From assembly GCF_002245695.1 (NCBI RefSeq), contig NZ_NOII01000002.1:372001-436000 (forward strand): a stretch of DNA of 64,000 nucleotides. Direction: 5' to 3'. The number at the start of each line of letters is the position of its first letter. Positions within the stretch are counted from its first letter, which is position 1. A model generated the notes under the pieces. That model saw only the letters and a program-made list of their open reading frames with translations, did no database searches and was not told where the DNA came from. Origin of the DNA: Fictibacillus aquaticus. GTDB lineage: Bacteria; Bacillota; Bacilli; Bacillales; Fictibacillaceae. Both the position numbers and the translations under genes were made by a program. Shown here one piece after another: positions 46,580 to 56,133 of the stretch.

Positions 46580-46641
46580 CACTTTTCTCTCCTCGAAACA
46601 GGATGGTATTATTTTTTGCCGAAGCAGCATGACTTAGCCGC

Positions 46642-48030
46642 TCAAATTTTTGGCAGTTCAAAGAGTGTTTCTTCCGCCAGCGCAAGCTGCGACTGGACCG
46701 CTTCAAACCCAGTTCCGCCTTCAGAATTCCGTTTCTCTACTGCTGTTTCAGGCAGAAGATCATGATACACATCTTCTTCAAAAAGCATGCTGTAAGAACG
46801 GTATTCGTCTAGAGGCACATCGAGCAGATAGATTCCTTTTTGAATACAGGCGAATACGATTTTACCTGTTACCTCGTGCGCTTCACGGAAAGGCATCCCT
46901 TTCTTAGCCAGATAGTCAGCAAGTTCTGTAGCATTGGAATAATCCTTCCTCACCGCTTCCATCATCTTAATATCGTTGATCTTGATTTCCTTCATCATGC
47001 CGTTAAAAATCGACAGACAGCCTTTGATGGTCTCGATCGTATCAAAAACAGGCTCTTTGTCTTCCTGCATATCTTTGTTGTAGGCAAGCGGAAGGCCTTT
47101 CATCACAGTGAGCAAGTGAACCAAACTGCCGTACACTCTTCCTGATTTACCGCGGATCAGCTCTGCCATGTCTGGATTTTTCTTCTGCGGCATCATGCTG
47201 CTGCCTGTTGAATAGCTGTCGCTGATTTCGACAAATTGAAATTCCTGAGACGACCAAAGGATAAGCTCCTCGCAAAAACGCGAAAGGTGCATCATCGTAA
47301 TAGCTGCATTGGAGCAATACTCGATTGCAAAGTCGCGGTCGCTCACTGCATCCAAGCTGTTGGGATAAACTTTAGAGAAACCGAGCTCCTCTTTTGTCAA
47401 GTTCCGGTCAATCGGAAACGTTGTCCCTGCAAGTGCTCCAGCCCCAAGCGGGGACATATCCGTACGTTTCAGGCTGTCCGAGAATCGTTCCTTATCACGC
47501 TGAAGCATCCAAAAATAAGCCATCACGTGATGAGCGAAAGAAACAGGCTGTGCACGCTGAAGGTGAGTATATCCCGGAAGAATTGTTTCTACATTGCTTT
47601 TCGCAAGTTCAAGAAGTGTCGCCTGCAAGCTGCTGATGTGCGAGATTGTTGACAGCGTTTCTTCTTTCACATGCAAGTGAAGATCTGTCGCTACTTGGTC
47701 ATTGCGGCTTCTAGCTGTGTGAAGCTTTCCCCCAAGCGGTCCGATCTCGTCAATCAAAAGCTTTTCTATGTTCAAATGGATATCTTCATATTCTGTTTTG
47801 AATTCAAGCTGCTGCTTTTCGGCACGTTCTTTTAATACGAGCAGCCCTGTTTGAATGAGACTGTGCTCTTCGATGCTCAGAATACCGCATTGCAAAAGCA
47901 TTTTAGCGTGAGCGAGGCTGCCTGTTATGTCTACCACCGCCAGCTTTTGGTCGAAACCAATAGAAGCTCCAAATTCGTCGACCCATTCTTCAGGATGCTT
48001 TTCGAAACGGCCTCCCCAAAGTTTTGTCAC
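46642..48030 (-). CDS. argH: Argininosuccinate lyase
   Basis: 462-residue fumarase/aspartase-superfamily enzyme splitting argininosuccinate into arginine and fumarate. [17 protein letters not shown] and the signature loop [12 protein letters not shown] (catalytic Ser) are present. GTG start overlaps the argG stop (GTGA), so the two are coupled. Confidence 0.97.
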   Translation of the reverse strand: MTKLWGGRFEKHPEEWVDEFGASIGFDQKLAVVDITGSLAHAKMLLQCGILSIEEHSLIQTGLLVLKERAEKQQLEFKTEYEDIHLNIEKLLIDEIGPLGGKLHTARSRNDQVATDLHLHVKEETLSTISHISSLQATLLELAKSNVETILPGYTHLQRAQPVSFAHHVMAYFWMLQRDKERFSDSLKRTDMSPLGAGALAGTTFPIDRNLTKEELGFSKVYPNSLDAVSDRDFAIEYCSNAAITMMHLSRFCEELILWSSQEFQFVEISDSYSTGSSMMPQKKNPDMAELIRGKSGRVYGSLVHLLTVMKGLPLAYNKDMQEDKEPVFDTIETIKGCLSIFNGMMKEIKINDIKMMEAVRKDYSNATELADYLAKKGMPFREAHEVTGKIVFACIQKGIYLLDVPLDEYRSYSMLFEEDVYHDLLPETAVEKRNSEGGTGFEAVQSQLALAEETLFELPKI

Positions 48031-49232
48031 ACTTTCACCTCATTTTTCTGCACCATGCTGCTGACCTTTGTCGGCAGACCCCATAGAGAGATAAAGCCTT
48101 TCGCAGCCTGGTGATCGAATTCATCCTCCACTGTATAAGTCGCAAGCTTCTCGTTATAAAGTGAGAACGGTGATTTTCTTCCTTCTACGATTGCGTGGCC
48201 TTTAAACATCTTGACACGGACAGTTCCTGTTACATATTTTTGAGTTTCTTCCAGGAATGCAGCCAGCGGCTTTTGCAGAGGAGAGAACCAAAGCCCTTCA
48301 TAGATCAGCTCTGTCATTTTCTTCTCAATAACTGGCTTAAAATGTGCGACTTCTTTTACGAGTGTAAGGTCTTCCAGTTCTTTATGTGCTTTAATGAGCG
48401 TCAATGCCGCCGGGCACTCATACACTTCACGGGACTTGATGCCGACGAGTCTGTTTTCAACATGGTCAATCCTGCCGATTCCATGCTTTCCAGCTAAAAG
48501 GTTCAATTCTAGGATCAATTTATCCAAATTCAAGTATTGACCATCTAAAGTAACTGGAACACCTTTTTCAAAACCGATCTCTACAATCTCCGGCGTGTCC
48601 GGAGTTTCTTCGAGAGGAAGAGTCAGTTCATAAGCTGCTTCCGGAGGCGCTGCCCAAGGATCTTCGAGTATACCGCATTCATTGCTTCTTCCCCATAAAT
48701 TTTGGTCGATCGAGAACGGATTCTCTGTCTGAACCGGAACTGGAATATTATGCTCTTTTGCATATTCAATCTCTTCTTCACGTGACCATTGCCAGTCTCG
48801 AACCGGCGCAATTACTTCAAGCTCAGGTGCAAGCGCCGCGATAGACACTTCAAATCTCACCTGATCGTTTCCTTTTCCTGTGCATCCGTGTGCTACTGCA
48901 TGTGCACCATATGCTTTAGCTGTTTCCACAAGCTTTTGAGCGATGAGCGGACGGCTGAGAGCTGATACAAGCGGGTACTTCCCTTCATATAATGCATGAG
49001 ATTGCAGTGCTGTCAAAGCGTATACTTCCGCGAACTCTTTTTTGACATCGAGTACAATAGACTCTTCCGCTCCTACTGTCAGGGCTTTGCTTTGAATGAA
49101 CGGCAGGTCTTTGCCTTCGCCGACATCCAGACATAATGCGATGACACTGTATCCTTTTTCTTTTAGCCACTGAATGGCAACCGATGTATCCAATCCACCT
49201 GAATAAGCAAGAACAACTTTTTTATTTTCCAC
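48027..49232 (-). CDS. argG: Argininosuccinate synthase
   Basis: 401 residues. ATP-pyrophosphatase loop AYSGGLDTS (9-17); citrulline/aspartate site [17 protein letters not shown]-terminal multimerisation helix. Condenses citrulline with aspartate for arginine synthesis. GTG start with GGAGGGATTGGAAA upstream. Its promoter lies between two ArgR boxes. Confidence 0.97.
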   Translation of the reverse strand: MENKKVVLAYSGGLDTSVAIQWLKEKGYSVIALCLDVGEGKDLPFIQSKALTVGAEESIVLDVKKEFAEVYALTALQSHALYEGKYPLVSALSRPLIAQKLVETAKAYGAHAVAHGCTGKGNDQVRFEVSIAALAPELEVIAPVRDWQWSREEEIEYAKEHNIPVPVQTENPFSIDQNLWGRSNECGILEDPWAAPPEAAYELTLPLEETPDTPEIVEIGFEKGVPVTLDGQYLNLDKLILELNLLAGKHGIGRIDHVENRLVGIKSREVYECPAALTLIKAHKELEDLTLVKEVAHFKPVIEKKMTELIYEGLWFSPLQKPLAAFLEETQKYVTGTVRVKMFKGHAIVEGRKSPFSLYNEKLATYTVEDEFDHQAAKGFISLWGLPTKVSSMVQKNEVKV

Positions 49233-49272
49233 TTTCCAATCCCTCCAAACAATGTATAAAACCTAAGTATAA

Positions 49273-49290
49273 TTGAATTTTTATTCATTC
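49273..49290. promoter_or_regulatory. ArgR (AhrC) box, promoter-proximal
   Basis: Minus-strand GAATGAATAAAAATTCAA fits the arginine-repressor box (TGAAT-N-A/T-rich-ATTCA) almost perfectly. It lies between the argG transcription start and start codon. Confidence 0.85.
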
Positions 49291-49338
49291 TTTTGCAAAA
49301 AAATAGAACAAAGTGCCCTACATTTGAATCACAAAACT

Positions 49339-49367
49339 ATCTTAACAAATCCAAAAGACGAATGCAA
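49339..49367 (-). promoter_or_regulatory. Sigma-A promoter of argG
   Basis: -35 TTGCAT (49362-49367), 17-base spacer, -10 TAAGAT (49339-49344), minus strand. Confidence 0.6.
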
Positions 49368-49379
49368 TAATATTCTTAA

Positions 49380-49397
49380 ATATGAATAAAAATTCTA
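49380..49397. promoter_or_regulatory. ArgR (AhrC) box, promoter-distal
   Basis: ATATGAATAAAAATTCTA, the second box, upstream of the argG -35. Two boxes about 107 bases apart centre to centre would allow looping by hexameric ArgR. Confidence 0.78.
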
Positions 49398-49460
49398 ACA
49401 CGCTTAAATTATCGCAAAACGAGAGTATATCCGGTACACTAGAATCGAGAGGTGAATGAA

Positions 49461-49775
49461 ATGAATGACTTCTTTCGTGAAGATGAACGCCTTGGGATCA
49501 AGCTGCCTTTTTTGAAACTGGAATGGCATCAATATTCATCAGAAGTGCAGGAAGCCATCCTGCTTGAATGGGAGAATATACGCGGCATTATTCCTGACCG
49601 GATAAAAGAAATCGAAAACCAGATTAACATGCTGCAGACAAGACTGGATCATGAGGAGAACTTTCCGATCTCCTGTGAATTAAACACTTCCATAGCCCAC
49701 CATGCTTCTGTCATAAACGACCTTTGGCTCTGGTACCGGCATAACGGTGCAGCTGTCTACAAGTCACATACTTAA
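49461..49775 (+). CDS. Hypothetical protein, 104 residues
   Basis: Soluble, mostly helical protein: an aromatic-rich start (FFREDERLGIKLPFLKLEWHQYSSEVQEAILLEWENIRG), a coiled-coil-like helix (IPDRIKEIENQINMLQTRLDHEE) and a Trp-rich end (NDLWLWYRHNG). GAGAGGTG stands before ATG 49461 and a terminator follows. Divergent from argG, convergent with moaB. Family not recognised. Confidence 0.7.
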   Translation: MNDFFREDERLGIKLPFLKLEWHQYSSEVQEAILLEWENIRGIIPDRIKEIENQINMLQTRLDHEENFPISCELNTSIAHHASVINDLWLWYRHNGAAVYKSHT

Positions 49776-49777
49776 AA

Positions 49778-49806
49778 GCAAAAAACCGCCGGGTGGCGGT
49801 TTTTTA
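49778..49806. terminator. Bidirectional terminator between the 104-residue gene and moaB
   Basis: AAAAAACCGCC / GGCGGTTTTTT hairpin with A- and T-runs on each side, suited to both converging genes; it touches the moaB stop region. Confidence 0.88.
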
Positions 49807-50316
49807 TTTATTCAGCTGCTGTTTTATGTGTCTGAGCTCTGGCAGAATAAGCTTTGTCATAGCGAGTTTAACTGCACCGGAAGATCCCGGCATTGCAAAG
49901 ATCGCGGTCTTTCCTGAGGTTCCTGCTGCTGCCCGGCTTAGAATGGCACTAGAGCCAATATCCTCGGTAAAGCTCAGCATCCGGAAAATCTCCCCAAAGC
50001 CTGGCAGTTCTTTTTCAAACAGCGGTGTAACGGTTTCAATCGTTACGTCTCTTTCGGCGACCCCAGTCCCTCCGGTTATTAGGATGACATCCAAGCTGCT
50101 TTCTTTCATCAGGCTGGCTATGTGCTTTGTTATTGCATCGCGGTCATCTGGAATAATGACCGGTTCTCCAGCCGCGTGTCCCGCATCCAAAAGCAGTTCT
50201 TTTATGACCTTTCCGCTTTTGTCAGTCTCAGGAGTCCTTGTGTCGCTAACTGTTATAATGGCTGCAGCAGCCGATGCAGGAGCCTGTTTTTTATGTTCTT
50301 CAGGGGTACTATTCAA
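49804..50316 (-). CDS. moaB: Molybdenum cofactor biosynthesis protein MoaB
   Basis: 170-residue MogA/MoaB-type molybdopterin adenylyltransferase fold. ITVSDTRTPETDKSG and LITGGTGVAERDVT are the nucleotide and molybdopterin-binding motifs; FAMPGSSGAVKLAM closes the site. TTG start at 50316 with AGGAGG in the end of the upstream gene. Confidence 0.93.
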   Translation of the reverse strand: MNSTPEEHKKQAPASAAAAIITVSDTRTPETDKSGKVIKELLLDAGHAAGEPVIIPDDRDAITKHIASLMKESSLDVILITGGTGVAERDVTIETVTPLFEKELPGFGEIFRMLSFTEDIGSSAILSRAAAGTSGKTAIFAMPGSSGAVKLAMTKLILPELRHIKQQLNK

Positions 50317-50318
50317 AA

Positions 50319-51158
50319 CTAGAGCCTCCTGTTTTCTAGAAGGAAGCGTTTCTGATAAAAACGGTGGGCGATCTCGGTAATCTTTCGTGCCTGCTGATAG
50401 TTTGCTGCTGCCCCGAGCGCCATTCCGAAAAGCGGTATTCCCTGTACGAGCTTCTTACGGAGCATAACAATCGCAAGCGCCTTGATGCCCTGTTTCAGCG
50501 GCTGGGAGAGCCAGGTAATGTCTGCAACTTCATCATTGCCTGCATAAAAAATGGGGTGCTCTTCAGTCGTCTGAAGTTCATGAAAGAGCTCGTCCCACTT
50601 GTGCGCCTGATATTTTTTAGGAAGTGTGGCCATATGAAACACCTTCAATGAGCGCATCATCTCGGCAGGCTTTTGGATGTCAAAACCATAATGAAGAGCA
50701 ATGGACTGTACAGAACGCACACCAAGCGTGACGGCGGCTGGAAAATCGCTTCCCAGAAGCAATACGCCTCCTGTTCCAGCTAACCCTCCTTGAGCCAATG
50801 AAGCGAGACGGTTCCTTGCTATTTCCTGTTCAGCCATATAAATCAGCTGGTCGATCGTACATTTCTGAAGATCTTCTATTTCATAAATATCTTCCCGGAA
50901 TGTACGTGCTTCTGATAAGATGCGCTGGCGAGTGTCGAGCTGAAACTGAGAATTCTGAATGGCCGCATGAATATGGAAAAGAGAAGTATCGATCCACTCG
51001 CTGACCTTATCTCCCCATTCCGATGGAAGCCGTTCAAGCTGAGAGGATACCCATTTATCGTATGTTCTTCCAAAATCGGTCGGTTCATATGTAAAAAAAT
51101 CATTTTCCCAAGACTCGATGTCCCGCCAGACCTGTTCGTCTCTCACTGTTCCGTTCAA
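50319..51158 (-). CDS. EcsC family protein
   Basis: 279 residues. The EcsC-like core is seen in the hydrophobic Gly-rich stretch LASLAQGGLAGTGGVLLLGSDFPAAVTLGVRSVQSIALHYGF, with a second hydrophobic stretch near the C-terminus (LVQGIPLFGMALGAAANYQQARKI). Known EcsC is tied to an ABC transporter with unknown function; no transporter is adjacent here. TTG start with AGGAGG; it is followed at once by moaB. Confidence 0.85.
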   Translation of the reverse strand: MNGTVRDEQVWRDIESWENDFFTYEPTDFGRTYDKWVSSQLERLPSEWGDKVSEWIDTSLFHIHAAIQNSQFQLDTRQRILSEARTFREDIYEIEDLQKCTIDQLIYMAEQEIARNRLASLAQGGLAGTGGVLLLGSDFPAAVTLGVRSVQSIALHYGFDIQKPAEMMRSLKVFHMATLPKKYQAHKWDELFHELQTTEEHPIFYAGNDEVADITWLSQPLKQGIKALAIVMLRKKLVQGIPLFGMALGAAANYQQARKITEIAHRFYQKRFLLENRRL

Positions 51159-51237
51159 AAGAGGTCGCCTCCTGCACTTTTTTTACCATTATACCCTAAT
51201 TGTACGGCTTCGTTAAAAACAAGGCCTGAAAAAACAG

Positions 51238-51272
51238 CAAAAAAATAAGAAGCCGGCTATTGCCAGCTTCTT
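51238..51272 (-). terminator. Intrinsic terminator after ackA
   Basis: Minus-strand AGAAGCTGGC / GCCGGCTTCT with a short loop, then UAUUUUUUU. Confidence 0.85.
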
Positions 51273-51283
51273 CAGAAAGATTA

Positions 51284-52471
51284 TTATTTTGTCAGTCGAA
51301 GTGTATCACGGGCGATCATCACTTCTTCGTTTGTCGGAATCACAATAACTTTTACAGGAGAGTGAGGATAGCTGATAAACGCTTCTTTTCCTCTTACCTT
51401 GTTAAGTGCAGGGTCCCAGTACACACCCATGAACTCGAGACCTCTTAATACTCGCTCGCGGACAGAAGTACTGTTTTCACCGATACCTGCAGTAAAGATG
51501 ATTGCATCGATTCCAGCCATTCGTGCAGCATATGATCCAATATATTTGTGGATACGGCTCGCGAATACCTCAAGAGCAAGTTCAGCACGCTCGTTGCCGT
51601 TCTCCGCTTCGGTTTCAATGTCACGAAGGTCTGAAGAGAATCCGGATACACCAAGCATACCGCTCTTGTTGTTCAGTACGTTCAGCACTTCTTCAGCAGA
51701 CTGCCCTGTTTTTTGCATAATGTATGGGATAAGAGCAGGGTCAATGTTCCCTGAACGTGTCCCCATCGTTACACCTGCAAGCGGTGTGAAGCCCATTGAC
51801 GTATCGATGGACTTTCCGCCTTCGATCGCAGCGATACTCGCTCCGTTTCCTAAATGGCAAGAAAGAAGGCGCAGCTGCTCGATCGGACGGCCAAGAAGCT
51901 CGGCTGCACGCTCGGACACATATTTATGACTTGTTCCGTGGAAACCGTATTTACGGATTCCAAATTCTTTATAATATTCATATGGAAGGCTGTATAAAAA
52001 GGATTTCTCAGGCATTGACTGGTGGAAAGCTGTATCAAAAACAGCGACAGCCGGCACCTCTGGCAGTACGCCTTTAAATGCGTTGATCCCGACAAGGTTA
52101 GCCGGATTATGAAGCGGCGCTAAGAAAGAAAGCTCTTCGATTTCGGCTAGTATTTCATCTGTTATTAAAACAGAATCGTTAAACTTCTCTCCTCCGTGCA
52201 CGACACGGTGGCCGATTCCTTCAATTTCGTTAAAAGATGAGATAATGCTGTGCTTCAGCAGCTTTTCTAGAAGCATCTTAACTGCAACAGCATGGTCGTT
52301 GATGTCTGTTACTTCTTTTACTTTTTCTCCATTAACTTCAATCGTAAAAATTGAATCGTTCATGCCGATTCTTTCAACAAGTCCTTTTGTAAGGACCGTC
52401 TCTTCAGGCATATCAAGAAGCTGAAACTTTAACGATGAGCTCCCTGCATTGATTGCGATAATTTTAGCCAA
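51284..52471 (-). CDS. ackA: Acetate kinase
   Basis: 395-residue ASKHA-fold kinase making ATP and acetate from acetyl phosphate. [45 protein letters not shown] and FTAGIGENS are family signatures. TTG 52471 gives [13 protein letters not shown] and the 395-residue length of the B. subtilis enzyme, with AAGGAG at proper distance; the ATG at 52480 abuts that site. Overflow metabolism gene, usually activated by CcpA. Confidence 0.95.
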   Translation of the reverse strand: MAKIIAINAGSSSLKFQLLDMPEETVLTKGLVERIGMNDSIFTIEVNGEKVKEVTDINDHAVAVKMLLEKLLKHSIISSFNEIEGIGHRVVHGGEKFNDSVLITDEILAEIEELSFLAPLHNPANLVGINAFKGVLPEVPAVAVFDTAFHQSMPEKSFLYSLPYEYYKEFGIRKYGFHGTSHKYVSERAAELLGRPIEQLRLLSCHLGNGASIAAIEGGKSIDTSMGFTPLAGVTMGTRSGNIDPALIPYIMQKTGQSAEEVLNVLNNKSGMLGVSGFSSDLRDIETEAENGNERAELALEVFASRIHKYIGSYAARMAGIDAIIFTAGIGENSTSVRERVLRGLEFMGVYWDPALNKVRGKEAFISYPHSPVKVIVIPTNEEVMIARDTLRLTK

Positions 52472-52588
52472 ACCCGCCATCTCCTTATGTTATGAAAGGG
52501 GTAGTGTAAATCGTTTTACTCCCCTTATCGATAATTTAGACAATATCCTTCCTTATTTAATCACTCGTTAGTTTATATATCAAGGCGC

Positions 52589-52601
52589 TGAAACGCTTAC
52601 A
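52589..52601. promoter_or_regulatory. cre-like CcpA site upstream of ackA
   Basis: Minus-strand TGTAAGCGTTTCA. It resembles the consensus TGWAANCGNTNWCA and the known B. subtilis ackA site but lacks one base in the right half. It stands just upstream of a possible promoter (TTGATA, 17 bases, TTAAAT). Confidence 0.5.
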
Positions 52602-52725
52602 TACCATATTCGTTATTTTCAGACTTGATTGCGTTTTCAATCACTGTGTTTTTGCACACTTTCAATGCTAATTTTTAAGTGGCTGTTTTCGTAAACAATG
52701 TTGTTATGAAAGAAATCAAAGACGG

Positions 52726-52980
52726 GTTGATCTCCGTTTCAGGTGCACGCTTTCCGCGGGGTGAGAGGTGAGCCCTTCCGTCGCATGCGCCATTGGAAGG
52801 TCTCACCTGTCTAGCAGAAAACGGCTAGCCCCTCGAGGTCAAATGAGCAAGTGCCCAATAAGTCAAAGAGCGACTTACCGGTCCCTTTCTCATTTGCTGG
52901 TCGGGGCTGAACGAGCCGTTTCTGCCTTTCGGGCTGTCCCACTCATCCCGCCGGAGTCGGCACCTTTCACTCCGATCAAC
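52726..52980. repeat. Modular palindromic repeat, family 2, copy C
   Basis: 255-base body GTTGATCTCCG to GATCAAC. Central hairpin GGTGAG-C-CCTTCC, loop, GGAAGG-T-CTCACC (52767-52807). The middle module (52810-52918) is the same as in copy A but reversed relative to the outer arms. The flank (TCAATGAAGAATTCAAGATG; ATTAGGCGTTGAAGCTT) continues to about 53130. The remaining bases of the 776-base gap upstream of ackA hold the ackA control region and the ytxK terminator. Confidence 0.88.
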
Positions 52981-53216
52981 TTTTTCAATGAAGAATTCAA
53001 GATGATTAGCGTAAAGAATGAGTCGTCCCAAACAAATAATTGTAGAATGGAAGTATTCATCATGGATTAGGCGTTGAAGCTTTCTAGCAATCCCGCTGAA
53101 ATTTCTTAAAACAAAATCATTTAAAATAAAAGATCTTTAAAAACTCCCTGGTTGACTGTCGCTGCAGGAGCTAGCTAAGTCAGCATATATGCTAATCGCC
53201 CACTGATAATGCCCAT

Positions 53217-53246
53217 AAAAAAAACAGCAAAGCATACGCTTCGCTG
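53217..53246 (-). terminator. Intrinsic terminator after ytxK
   Basis: Minus-strand CAGCGAAGC / GCTTTGCTG followed by U8. Confidence 0.85.
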
Positions 53247-53247
53247 A

Positions 53248-54246
53248 TTATTTTTCACGTTTCCATTCAGTTTTAAACCACTCGTCCATTTGTTTCATCA
53301 CTTTGTTCAATGCATCTTTGTTGGAGAACGGCGGAAGTTTGACAAGCATCGCTTGCTTAGGCTTGATCATTTCTGTTCCGTTTTTCTGCAGGATCAAAAT
53401 GCTTTTCGCATGAGTTTCCGACTTAAAGAGAGACATCGGGAGTTCAATGAGTCCGAGGACAGCAGCATGATTCTTTATCCACTTTTGCAGCAGATCAGCC
53501 TGTTCACTTTCAAACAGCCTGTTTGGCACAAGAAAAACACCGAATCCAGAGTCCTTCACATACTTCATCGCCTGTTCCATGATGAGATGATGAGCGTAAG
53601 TATGACCTTTTTCATGATGAACCACAAAATCCTTCGCTGTCTCGTCATCCGGATAAAAACCAACAGGCAGGTCGGCGAGGGCTATGTCAACAGGTTCAAT
53701 GTAAAGGGGCTTTATCGTATCCTGATGAAAGAGCTCAACTGCATGCTTCTGAAGATTGGCACTGCTCCATGAAAGCCTTAGAAGCGTTTCGTCGATTTCA
53801 ACGCCAAATGCAGACAGTTCTTTCCCTTCAAGCAAGTTCATTACTGCGGTAAGCATGTTCCCCGATCCTATTACCGGATCAAGCAGGGTAACATTTGTTT
53901 CGTGCTCCTTCATCTTTCTGATCAAATACCCCATAAATAAGGCTACCGCGTCAGGTGTCATAGCATGATTTGGCTGGATTGCTTCTTTCATGCCTTTTAA
54001 AACGGCGAGCTGAAACGCTTTTCTAATCTCTTCATTTTCGAGTGCCGATATACTTACTTTCTTGTATTCCTGCTGCAGCAGATCCTTAAGCTTCGCGCTG
54101 TAATCCTGCGGAACCTCCCCGTAAAAGAGGTTTTCGCCTGATTCAGCAAGAGCTGTCAGATAAGGCGTGCTGTCTTCTTCCTTTATCGCAGAAGCAGTAA
54201 CATCCAGTACAGTAAATAATTTTTCCATTTTTTCAAAAGAGCTCAT
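53248..54246 (-). CDS. ytxK: Class I SAM-dependent methyltransferase YtxK
   Basis: 332 residues. N-terminal helical part, then a Rossmann methyltransferase core: motif I LLDPVIGSGNMLTAVMN, acidic motif II VEIDE, and IALADLPVGFYP in the place of the N6-adenine (N/D)PPY motif. It resembles type I restriction HsdM methylase cores without a target-recognition domain. The substrate is unknown. ATG 54246 with AGGAGG upstream. Position between tpx and ackA is conserved. Confidence 0.88.
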   Translation of the reverse strand: MSSFEKMEKLFTVLDVTASAIKEEDSTPYLTALAESGENLFYGEVPQDYSAKLKDLLQQEYKKVSISALENEEIRKAFQLAVLKGMKEAIQPNHAMTPDAVALFMGYLIRKMKEHETNVTLLDPVIGSGNMLTAVMNLLEGKELSAFGVEIDETLLRLSWSSANLQKHAVELFHQDTIKPLYIEPVDIALADLPVGFYPDDETAKDFVVHHEKGHTYAHHLIMEQAMKYVKDSGFGVFLVPNRLFESEQADLLQKWIKNHAAVLGLIELPMSLFKSETHAKSILILQKNGTEMIKPKQAMLVKLPPFSNKDALNKVMKQMDEWFKTEWKREK

Positions 54247-54322
54247 AATCACGTTCCTCCTGTTATCTAGGGAACATTTTAGCAAATATCAGCATGATAA
54301 TCTAGGAAACCACTCCTAAATG

Positions 54323-54361
54323 AAAAAACTCCAGCGGACTTGCTGCCCGCTGGAGCTTTTT
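54323..54361 (-). terminator. Intrinsic terminator after tpx
   Basis: GCTCCAGCGG / CCGCTGGAGT hairpin with U6 on the minus strand and A/T runs on both sides. Confidence 0.87.
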
Positions 54362-54859
54362 TTAGTTAGCCGCTGCTGCAGCTTCGATCGCTTTGTCGTA
54401 ATCAGGATGGTTGGTCACTTCATTCACGTATTCAACATATGTGATTTTGTCGGAGCTGTCCACGACGAATACGGCACGCGCTAAAAGGCGAAGCTCTTCA
54501 ATCGCTGTCCCATATGCTTTCCCGAAAGAAAGGTCACGGTGGTCAGAAAGAGTCTGCACATTTTCCACACCCGCAGCTGCACACCAGCGCTTTTGAGCAA
54601 ACGGAAGATCCACAGAAACCGTAAGTACTTTAACGTTATCAAGCTTTGATGCTGCTTCGTTAAACTTACGTGTCTGAGCATCACAAACACCTGTGTCAAC
54701 TGAAGGAACTACTGAAATAAGCCTCACTGAGCCTTTAGAATCAGCAAGCGTTACCTCTGACAAATCATTCGCGAGCACTTTAAAATCAGGTGCTGTATCC
54801 CCTGCTTTTAACTGAGTTCCGACTAATGTTACCGGTTTTTCTTTGAAAGTTACTGACAT
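54362..54859 (-). CDS. tpx: Thiol peroxidase (atypical 2-Cys peroxiredoxin)
   Basis: 165 residues. Peroxidatic Cys59 in [17 protein letters not shown] and resolving Cys93 in RWCAAAG are at the usual Tpx spacing. It removes hydroperoxides with thioredoxin as reductant. ATG 54859 ([14 protein letters not shown]) with AAAGGAGG; the frame's upstream extension is discarded. Confidence 0.96.
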   Translation of the reverse strand: MSVTFKEKPVTLVGTQLKAGDTAPDFKVLANDLSEVTLADSKGSVRLISVVPSVDTGVCDAQTRKFNEAASKLDNVKVLTVSVDLPFAQKRWCAAAGVENVQTLSDHRDLSFGKAYGTAIEELRLLARAVFVVDSSDKITYVEYVNEVTNHPDYDKAIEAAAAAN

Positions 54860-54979
54860 TTTAACAGCCTCCTTTGCAATATGTACATGTCCATCATAAA
54901 TCGGCAATATCTTTTGCGCAACTTTTGAGCTCCTGCCGTTAATAACGAATGGCCGGCCAATTGGCCAGCCGGTTTGTAT

Positions 54980-55423
54980 TTAAAAATCGTTCTTTTCTGA
55001 TTGTCTGCGGGTCATCTGCCCTTTGTTTTTGTTCATCATGTTCTGAAGCTTATCGATCACACCGGGTGCTAAGTCGAGAATCTTTTCGTATAAGTGCGTG
55101 CTGTTATCAAGATGAATTGTCTTAATTCCTTGATTAGACACGATCAGAAAAGCGATCGGCGTTATCGAGACACCACCGCCGCTTCCTCCTCCGAAAGGAA
55201 TCTTGTTTTCACCCTGCTGCCCTTGCCCCGAAGAATTACTGCCTGATGATGCATTAAATTCAGATCCTCCTGCGGCAAAGCCGAAACCGACTTTCGAAAC
55301 AGTCAGGATCACGCTTCCATCAGGTGTTTCTACAGGATCACCGATTATCGTATTAACGTCGATCATTTCTTTAAGATTTTCCATGGCTGTCTTCATCAAC
55401 CCTTGGATCGGATGGTCATTCAT
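54980..55423 (-). CDS. ytfJ: GerW family sporulation protein YtfJ
   Basis: 147 residues. GerW family: PIQGLMKTAMENLKEMIDVNTIIGDPVETPDGSVILTVSKVGFGFAAGGSEF, a Ser/Gly/Gln-rich linker, then GGGSGGGVSITPIAFLIVSNQGI. Spore germination (GerW) role is known in B. subtilis. It follows ytfI with a 4-base overlap. Confidence 0.93.
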   Translation of the reverse strand: MNDHPIQGLMKTAMENLKEMIDVNTIIGDPVETPDGSVILTVSKVGFGFAAGGSEFNASSGSNSSGQGQQGENKIPFGGGSGGGVSITPIAFLIVSNQGIKTIHLDNSTHLYEKILDLAPGVIDKLQNMMNKNKGQMTRRQSEKNDF

Positions 55424-56094
55424 GTTTCAAATCCTCCTGTCATGGCATTCGAACTTCGTTTCATTTTCGATCTGGACTTCCGCCACGCTTTAGTCACACG
55501 CAGCATCACGACAATAGCATGTCCGATTCTAAAGGAAAACATACCCGACACATGCGTTTTGGAGTAAGCATGGGAAAAAACAGGATGCACCTCTATATGA
55601 GGCTCCCTTTGCACTGAAAGAAATGAATATAAAAGAGTGTTGACGATCCCTTTTACAGACCAAAGCAAGCCTGACATGACAGCAGTTGAGGATGCATCAC
55701 CTGTTCCAATGACTGTTTCCCACCTGAATCTGTACAGCTTCACATTTTTTAAAAAGCCAGCCGCTATTGATGCCAGATGATGAATATGTTTCAGCTCTGC
55801 CTTAACTCTCTTAAAGCGAGAGAAGATCACACTGAACGATATTTTCTTCCTTCTGATTTTTTGCTTTCGCTTTGAATTGATCTCTTTTTCTGTGTACTCG
55901 ACTTTTCCTCCGCTCTCTGTTTCAGCACTCGTGATGACTTTTGTATGGCTGAATATTTTCCAAAGCCTGAACGTTATCGTCACGCTGCTGTCGGCAGCAC
56001 CAGCGGTAAATTCAAACGAGACTGATATCCTCGATACCCACAATCCTGTCAGCAGGATAGCAGAAAATATAATGACAGCTGCAATCCAATACAT
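55420..56094 (-). CDS. ytfI: DUF2953 membrane protein YtfI
   Basis: 224 residues. One N-terminal membrane helix (YWIAAVIIFSAILLTGLWVS), a beta-rich domain and basic middle (EINSKRKQKIRRKKISF), then WETVIGTGDASSTAVMSGLLWSVKGIV and basic C-terminus, typical of DUF2953. Start at 56094 is chosen for AAGGAAGAGG; ATG 56118 is possible. Coupled to ytfJ. Confidence 0.8.
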   Translation of the reverse strand: MYWIAAVIIFSAILLTGLWVSRISVSFEFTAGAADSSVTITFRLWKIFSHTKVITSAETESGGKVEYTEKEINSKRKQKIRRKKISFSVIFSRFKRVKAELKHIHHLASIAAGFLKNVKLYRFRWETVIGTGDASSTAVMSGLLWSVKGIVNTLLYSFLSVQREPHIEVHPVFSHAYSKTHVSGMFSFRIGHAIVVMLRVTKAWRKSRSKMKRSSNAMTGGFET

Positions 56095-56133
56095 GATCCT
56101 CTTCCTTCCTCTTCCCATTATGAGCAAGAAAGA

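Noticed and set aside
54944-54975. GC-rich inverted repeat after ytfJ (GGCTGGCCAATTGGCC)
   Set aside because: Palindromic, but no U-tract follows; a terminator call was not supported.
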